A DNA stretch of 64,000 nt, from positions 216,381-280,380 of the forward strand of contig JADDOH010023075.1 in assembly GCA_016648135.1 (NCBI GenBank). Direction: 5' to 3'. This DNA is from Agrypnia vestita (Eukaryota > Arthropoda > Insecta > Trichoptera > Phryganeidae). A model generated the notes under the pieces. The model did no database searches. It was given only the letters and a program-made list of their open reading frames with translations, and had not been told where the DNA came from. How positions within the stretch are numbered: the first letter of the stretch is position 1; each line of letters starts with the position of its first letter. The position numbers and the translations under genes are program-made. Shown one piece after another: positions 57,710-64,000 of this stretch.

Positions 57710-58010
57710 ATATATGTAATACTCCTATGTTGCTAATGCCCATAAGTGTAGGTGTCACGGACTAAGCGGGGCAGAAAATGCTACTTTTAACTCATTGCTG
57801 TCACTGTTGCGCGCAAGCGTCGCGTCGTGACTCTCATTTACCCCATGTGGCGGCGATGATTGAATCTAAATTGGCACTAATTCTCGGACATGCGCATAAG
57901 ACTCGAAGTGACACCGGTATGGGTGAGACAAACATATATTTCTGCACTGTAGTGATTTCGCCTATTTCCAGATAGGCGCCCTGCTAGCAATATAGGAGTT
58001 ATTACATATG
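57710..58010. mobile_element. 301-bp MITE with an 11-bp direct flank repeat
   Basis: Inverted ends ATATATGTAATACTCCTATG (left) and, reverse-complemented, CATATGTAATAACTCCTATA (right) both continue TTGCTA. TGGGCCATTTC occurs immediately outside each end (57699-57709 and 58011-58021). The interior is GC-richer than the surroundings (57770-57920). No transposase gene. The superfamily is uncertain: an 11-bp duplication is longer than the 8 bp of hAT and closer to Mutator-type elements. Confidence 0.8.
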
Positions 58011-58021
58011 TGGGCCATTTC

Positions 58022-59772
58022 CCATTCGGACAGCAGTCGAGTTGTTATCGGACCTCGTTGGTCGCTCGAGTAGGTACCTACCCTCGCCGAATTTCCGCCA
58101 AAGTCATTTGGCATGATTAAATTGAAATCCTAGTGTAATGCAGTTTTTTCTGTATTTTAGGGGTCCTCGTAATCGTCCATCGGGGCACGCGTACGACGTA
58201 CATGTCAGAGTGAATTCAAGTTTTGATACGTCTCAGATGACGTACTAGCGGCCCTCCTGGCGGCTACCTGCACACAGACCAGGCCGCGTGCGATGACAGG
58301 AGATGTCTCCCAAGTGGCGAGGGATGACATCTCCGTCATGGGACCACCTCTAGGGAGCTGAGATTGAGTTCTTTAACCTGCTGAAAGAACCAACCTCAAG
58401 GGGAACGGCAGCGTGCTAGAATGGTGCTCAGATATTCAAGACTGCCTTCGTAACTCGTCCATTGGTTAAAGCCTATAATTTCTAAACGCGTTATTGCTAA
58501 TGTTTTTTCACCATGCGAGTGAAATTCTCAACCATTATTATACTAAGCCTGTGACACTCGGTGCAGGTAGATTTTGTATTGAATCATAAAGTGTAAAGCG
58601 CAGCGTATTCGAGTCTATTGAATAAGGAGGATAAATGTCGTAAGGTTAACAATTTTTTATATATTATGTTTTATATATTATGCATTAACTCTTTCATTTC
58701 TTATAATTTTACCATTTATGGTATTGTTTTTTATGGTCTGCATTATAATACAGTACAAATATAGCACAACCACATAAAAGGAGGAGTGATTTACAAAATT
58801 ATTAGAACCTTACGCAATCCGCGCAAAAAATAAAAATAACCTATTTAGAGAAATTTAACATTTTTTTAACATTTAGATTCCTTACCAGTTTAAATTAGTT
58901 AAGCCCATGCAGTAGCTACCGGTAAATGAAAGACCTAACATAGGAAAGACAGTTTCAATGACTAGGGAATGTCGCTTGAGAAGAACATGTTTATATAAAA
59001 TTACAATCATTAATTTGTATGCCCGTACGTGAATAATGTCTAAGCCGGGCCTGCAAACAGGCAGGAAGGTAAAATAAGCGTTTAGTATTCCGTGAAAATT
59101 ATCAGCAACACTATTATTTATAACAAAGGCACCTAGTTAAGCTATGTGCCAGTATTTTAAAAGGATAAAATAATAATGAATTATTATTACTCAAGTAGTG
59201 GAGTGGAGTTCAAGAAGTGGGGGGTGAAAAATCCTGGTGTCCGAGGCACGTGTGGAGTTTTTCCGGCTCAAATTATTTTTTATTTAGAAAGGAGGTTGTT
59301 AATAACGTTAATTATTTTATAAACAAAAAGTGTATTCATGGATATATCAACATAACGCTTTCAGCGTTGTGTAGGCCTTTGTGTAGCATTTTGTTGATAC
59401 ACGAGCACCGTATTAAAGCGGCAAAGTTTGTTTAAAAGTGTATCGCCTTGCCTGTAACTTCGCCTACAGTATTTAAATGTTAAGAAGAATAGTTTGACGT
59501 TTTAACTTTGAAAACAATTATTACGACCAACGGAACATTTCTAAAAAACAAGTTTAAAATTATGTAAAAATCTATATAAATAAATAACAATATACTTCTT
59601 TAAATCTAAAATCATTGTAAAAACACAGTAAGTAGTTTGCACTAAAGTGTCAATATATAAATAGCAATTTTCGGTTCTCTAATTCGGACAAAATATTTAT
59701 AATGATACCAATAATAATAAGCGTTTTTTGTAAAAGAGCGCCATCTGTTGGACGTAATAGCAACACACACTA
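58022..59772. other. Intergenic DNA with a GC-rich segment and a hairpin
   Basis: 58160-58430 is GC-rich and unrecognised. It contains a hairpin pairing 58293-58307 with 58326-58339 (ATGACAGGAGATGTC against GACATCTCCGTCAT, one bulge). The rest is AT-rich with no gene. Confidence 0.45.
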
Positions 59773-60266
59773 TCTGTACCTATAAATCTCTATGTCTGTC
59801 TGTCTGTTCTCTATATAAATCTACACCGTTTATCCGATCTGACCTAAATTTTGCATACTTATTCTTAAGGATTCGGCGGGTGACGAAGGCAACATTTCCC
59901 CCCTTCCCCTTCCCCTGATATTTTTCCATGCAAATCTATACCGTTTGACCGATCTGACTCAAATTTTGCATACTTATTCTTTAGGATCCGGCGGGTAACG
60001 AAGGTGACATTCCCCCCTCCCCCTCCCCCTGATATATTTTCTATGCAAATCTGTACTGTTCTACCGAATTTTGCGTATATACCTATTCTTCAGGGCCTGG
60101 CGGTAAACATAGTCCACATTTATCTCCTGGACATCATTTCACCCTAGATTAAATGGAAACATTGTTTTTTTAGAGACTTTGCAAAACAATGGAACCGTTG
60201 TTTCCCCTCGAAAACATACTTTTTTCCTTATCTTTAATCCGTGCAACGCCGGGTATGACCAGCTAG
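59773..60266 (+). mobile_element. Non-autonomous Helitron, copy 3, with internal tandem units
   Basis: Starts TCTGTACC after A and ends CTAG (60263-60266) before T, with a CCG...CGG hairpin at about 60238-60253. It shares its ends and body with the element at 33279. The body holds three tandem units of about 115 bp, each with (A)AATCT(A/G)(C/T)AC(C/T)GTT, TTTTGC(A/G)TA, GGC(G)GGT and a C/T-rich tract, against one unit in the 33279 copy. Confidence 0.85.
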
Positions 60267-62517
60267 TTATTAAATAAAATTATGTAACAATGTAATATTC
60301 GTATCACAAATATTACTTATTTTCATTTCCAATTTCTATATAAATAAACGACAATAGAAATTGAGAAATGAACCTTCACAATCTTCTTATTATACTTTTA
60401 TTTTACTAAAATTGATACCGTATTCCAAATACTATGAGCGTGAAATATAGAACGAAATTGGAATGTCATATGCATAGCATATGCGGTACCTACTCATTAG
60501 CTTCCTATTATGAAATATAATGATACAAAAATAATTCTGGGTGATAACAATTTTGATGATAACAACATTGAAATGTAGAATATTTAATTTTCCTACAGTT
60601 AGAGGGTTACTTTGATTTATACAAAACATATGTATACATTTCGGAGCTCAGAATGAAGTATGAAATCTAATTAAAATCCGCAATGAAACATTAAAATAAA
60701 TGGTCTCTCGAGAAATTTGGTGACTCGCGACTCTTCATATTGCTTTTAGCAGCCAACCAGAATTCGGCAACTGTGATTGATGGAAGAAACAGATGCTGAT
60801 CATCGCGTGTCCTGTACGAAGGTCATTTTTCAGTTAAAGACGGTCTGTAACAATACGTCACAATGGTATTTTTAAATACATGGTCTTTGCAGAAGAAGCT
60901 TTAGAAATTCTAATTCTTCAGGCAGATTTAATTTAGCTACAGCTGCACCAACTGTAAAAACCAACATTTCACCAATGAAATTCAAAAATTCACTATAGAT
61001 CCATTAAATCAATTATTTATTTACATATTCTTGTATGATCACACTAGATTCAAACATTAAATAATATATAATACGCATAAATGTAAAAATACATCTCACT
61101 AAAGCGAGGACACTTGTAATAGGGATAATAGGCATAGTCTTCATTTATGATGTTTTATTATTAAGAGTATCATGTATCCATTATCCTGTTAGTGTGTAAT
61201 AAAAATATTTTTTAAAAATTAGAAAAAGAAAGAAAACAGCGCAACTTAAGTAATATACTTTAAAAAAAGGGGAAGAAACGAGTGACATTCTTAAAAATAG
61301 CTACTTATTACAAGGTACTTTCTTATTCCTCATTATCTTTGAGCGTCGTAGTTCCTGATCTGTCTACATTTCTCCCGGTCCTGAACCGTGTCGATTGCAG
61401 CTCTCAAAGAGGGTAATGTAAACTCCATTAGTTGATCCTACGGAGACCGTCCTCTCGGTCGCCTCTACTGTCCGAGTGATTATAAGTTTCTCGAGATTTT
61501 CCCACTACACGTGTTGTCGAAATGCTTTGGCGGCTTTAAACGTTTCATAAATATGCAATTTAATACACTGGTACGATTAAAATACACAGAGTGTGTCAAT
61601 GCATTAGTACCTATCCTTGCCGGGGTTGGTTGACGACTGACAACTGATTTCCGAGGTGGGTGCAAAATTTATCCATTAATTAGAGATTTGTTTATTTATT
61701 TATAAAGCTGGAGTGCAAAGTTATAAAACGTTTACTCTACTTTAAATGTCCATATAACTCATCTGTGTATGCACCAGAAGCTACAATTCATTATTATTAT
61801 TGTTTATCCTTGCCTAAGATACACATAATTTAATTTAAAGTCTTCTTTGCAAAGTATTATACTATAATATATTTCTAAAATAAGGCCTTTTTCCTGAATG
61901 GTAGGTAGTCTCACTACATCTCCTCCTCTTGTACATATATTATACTCATAGGCATCAAGTTTTCTTTTAATTTCTGAGGATATATTGCGAATGAGTATTT
62001 AAAAAATAAATTACATCGAAATATATTTTCTGTTGAATGATTATCGTATTAGGTACTTTCAACAACGTACTGATCCGAGTATATCTATTTCTTCTCAATA
62101 TTATTATCATAGGTTTATTTTGCAGTACTAATAATATTTGAATTTCTTTTTCACCAATCAGAAACAAGACAAGTCCGTCTGATATTAGATGTTGTCTATG
62201 AGTTACTGAAAAAATTTTGCGAATAATTCGTTATTGACAACTTATTGTTATCTTTACGTGATATACAGAGGAAAATATGTCGCAATAGACAATTCCATTT
62301 GCCACGGTGTATAGAGACGCACGTTCCATTTCAGTGAACAGTTAATATCCTCCTCGCGAAGTGGATCATTCCGGACTTGCGTGATACATAATATGGCTCG
62401 GACTTTTTGAACCTCTTCGTGTTGTACACGGGATGAAAATTCCTTTCAATCTCATGTATGCATATATACAACACGGCATTGCCATTTCAACTGCGATTTC
62501 GGTCAACATATCTATAA
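60267..62517. other. Intergenic DNA, no gene seen
   Basis: AT-rich. Short open frames (for example 60432-60629, 61480-61665) are not recognised, and I find no transposon ends before the mariner. Confidence 0.5.
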
Positions 62518-62519
62518 TA

Positions 62520-63801
62520 TTAGGTCCTTACATATGAAATTGGCGTTTTGCCGTACTGGCAAATTTGATGTCAAATATCTTCTTTTTGGTTAGGAATTCC
62601 AAATCCAAATTTATACAGCTATTTACTCATGTATTTGTGTTTTGAAAATTATAATTCATTTTTTTTCCTCAATTGTTTTTTTCTTTGCGTCACTCAGTTT
62701 ACAAAATGAAAAACTTGAAATATCGCGTTATTTACGAGTACGAGTTCCACCGTGGCACCAGTGCTGCAGAAACGGCACGAAGGATTAATGATGTGTATGG
62801 CGACGGTGCCGCAAAAGAAAACACAGTGCGTTTTTGGTTCCAACGTTTTCGTTCTGGAAATTTCGACCTGCAGAACAAGCCCCGTGGCCGGCCGGAGACC
62901 AAAGTTGATAATGAAGAATTGAAGGCTATTGTGGAAGCGGATCCATCGCAAACCACATCCGAGTTAGCTGCAGGCTGCGGTGTTAGTGATAAAACTGTTT
63001 TAATCCACTTGAAGCAAATTGGTAAGGTGAAAAAGCTTGAAAGGTGGGTACCTCACGAATTGAGTGAAGCAAATCAACAAACGCGCGTTGACTGCTGCGT
63101 TGCATTACTCAACCGGCACAATAATGAAGGGATTTTAAATCGAATCATTACCTGTGATGAAAAGTGGATCCTGTACGATAATCGGAAGCGCTCATCGCAA
63201 TGGCTGAACCCTGCCGAACCAGCCAAACCATGCCCCAAGCGAAAATTGACTCCAAAAAAGTTACTTGTGAGCGTTTGGTGGACTAGTGCTGGTGTCGTTC
63301 ACTACAGCTTTCTTAAATCTGGCCAGACGATTACGGCAGATGTCTATTGTCAGCAACTGCAAACCATGATGGAAAAGCTAGCTGCTAAACAACCGAGGCT
63401 GGTTAATCGCTCTAGGCCACTGCTGCTTCATGATAACGCTAGACCACACACTGCACAACAGACGGCTACCAAATTAGAGGAGCTTCAATTGGAATGTCTA
63501 AGACATCCACCGTACTCTCCGGACCTTGCCCCAACAGATTACCATTTTTTTCGAAATTTGGATAACTTCTTGCAAAGGAAAAAATTCAACTCCGATGGGG
63601 CAGTCCAAACCGCCTTCAAAGATTTTATTGATTCCCGTCCGAATGGTTTTTTTAGTAAAGGGATCGATGAACTACCTATGAGATGGCAAAAGTACATAGA
63701 TAGCAATGGTACATACTTTGATTAAATAAATATATTATAATAAAAAAAATCGGCTTTATGTTCCTCCATACTAAACGCCAATTTCATATGTAAGGACCTA
63801 A
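62520..63801 (+). mobile_element. mariner transposon copy 3, complete and intact
   Basis: A 1282-bp element flanked by TA (62518-62519 and 63802-63803) with perfect 29-bp terminal inverted repeats beginning TTAGGTCCTTACATATGAAA. It differs from copy 1 mainly by a few substitutions and a 3-4 base loss in the 5' leader T-rich tract. With perfect ends and an open gene it is the best candidate here for a recently active copy. Confidence 0.97.
62706..63725 (+). CDS. mariner transposase, intact (copy 3)
   Basis: 339 residues, with start at the ATG at 62706 for the same reason as in copy 1: the frame is open 11 codons further upstream, but the family N-terminus begins here. HTH region, RGRP linker (60-63), WVPHEL (114-119) and the DD34D triad (D151, D243, D278) are all present. 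It differs from copy 1 at only two residues: F202 instead of Y, and Y330 instead of C. F202 is shared with copy 2. C330 is shared by copies 1 and 2 and is also the residue I recall in Hsmar1-type transposases, so Y330 is the derived state here and might affect the C-terminus. Two silent changes (Ala and Arg codons) also separate it from copy 1. The encoded enzyme would excise and insert this family at TA sites. Confidence 0.95.
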   Translation: MKNLKYRVIYEYEFHRGTSAAETARRINDVYGDGAAKENTVRFWFQRFRSGNFDLQNKPRGRPETKVDNEELKAIVEADPSQTTSELAAGCGVSDKTVLIHLKQIGKVKKLERWVPHELSEANQQTRVDCCVALLNRHNNEGILNRIITCDEKWILYDNRKRSSQWLNPAEPAKPCPKRKLTPKKLLVSVWWTSAGVVHYSFLKSGQTITADVYCQQLQTMMEKLAAKQPRLVNRSRPLLLHDNARPHTAQQTATKLEELQLECLRHPPYSPDLAPTDYHFFRNLDNFLQRKKFNSDGAVQTAFKDFIDSRPNGFFSKGIDELPMRWQKYIDSNGTYFD

Positions 63802-63803
63802 TA

Positions 63804-64000
63804 TTATCTCCGAAGAAAGTCACATTAAAAATTACACTGCAATGAAATAAAGTTTTATATTCTTCTGTGATCATACTTTGTTTTTTAAAAACACAAGTAA
63901 GAAAATACATCGGATAAATATTCATTTAGTAGCTATTCAAAGTTAGCTAAAGCATTAGCGACATGATAAGTGAACAATCGACCCACCTTCATCGCGCCGA
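63804..64000. other. Short intergenic tail
   Basis: AT-rich sequence to the window edge; nothing recognised. Confidence 0.6.

Noticed and set aside
58293..58339. microRNA precursor
   Set aside because: Arms of only about 15 bp with a bulge; too short for a typical precursor and no known microRNA seed recognised.

Overview
The window looks like nuclear DNA of an insect, most likely a moth or butterfly. The base composition is AT-rich, the short palindromic word TAGGTACCTA recurs, Helitron 3' ends carry the GC-hairpin plus CTAG|T form common in Lepidoptera, and there are RTE-type LINEs with AAG/GAT tails, a tRNA-headed SINE family and cecropia/Hsmar1-like mariners. I find no host protein-coding gene that I can defend over 64 kb. 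This appears to be intergenic or deep intronic DNA that has filled with mobile elements. Three GC-rich patches (about 18150-18400, 25660-25810 and 56990-57330) are the only places where a host exon or promoter could hide.

Layout. 1-2.6 kb: AT-rich DNA with a 33-bp tandem repeat and hairpins, then a LINE 3' end (2588-2977). 4.5-7.0 kb: a TA-flanked DNA transposon remnant (4546-7006) with an intact mariner nested in it (4696-5981). 9-16.2 kb: three copies of one MITE-like family, a 5'-truncated RTE LINE (10126-11652), a 342-bp near-perfect palindrome (13495-13836), a Helitron 3' end packed with heat-shock-element-like pentamers (to 14287) and a LINE 3' end. 19.7-24.4 kb: two SINEs, a Penelope-like 3' fragment and nine copies of a 70-bp satellite. 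27-33.5 kb: an old local duplication, a hAT-like MITE with an exact 8-bp target duplication, a Harbinger remnant and a small Helitron. 35.4-40.2 kb: three inverted-repeat structures followed by a 2.7-kb pogo-like transposon with a C-terminal PHD-type finger. 42-43.5 kb: two decayed LINE ends. 46.2-51.2 kb: a tiny MITE, a mariner killed by one nonsense codon, a second RTE LINE with clean target duplications and another LINE end. 52.8-58 kb: a SINE, a decayed LINE and two more MITEs. 59.8-64 kb: a Helitron and a third mariner, with an intact reading frame.

The elements interact mainly by nesting and shared ancestry. The three mariners are nearly identical, so transposition was recent, and two encode apparently complete DD34D transposases. 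The two RTE copies share the same frameshift but have different 5' truncation points, so they descend from one source yet inserted separately. Several palindromes and the Penelope-like fragment share a stem-GAAAC motif resembling the hammerhead ribozymes of Penelope-like elements. The two most interesting signals are the phased GAA/TTC array in the Helitron at 14.1-14.2 kb and this recurrent ribozyme-like motif. Everything here comes from reading the sequence and from family knowledge; no database search was run.
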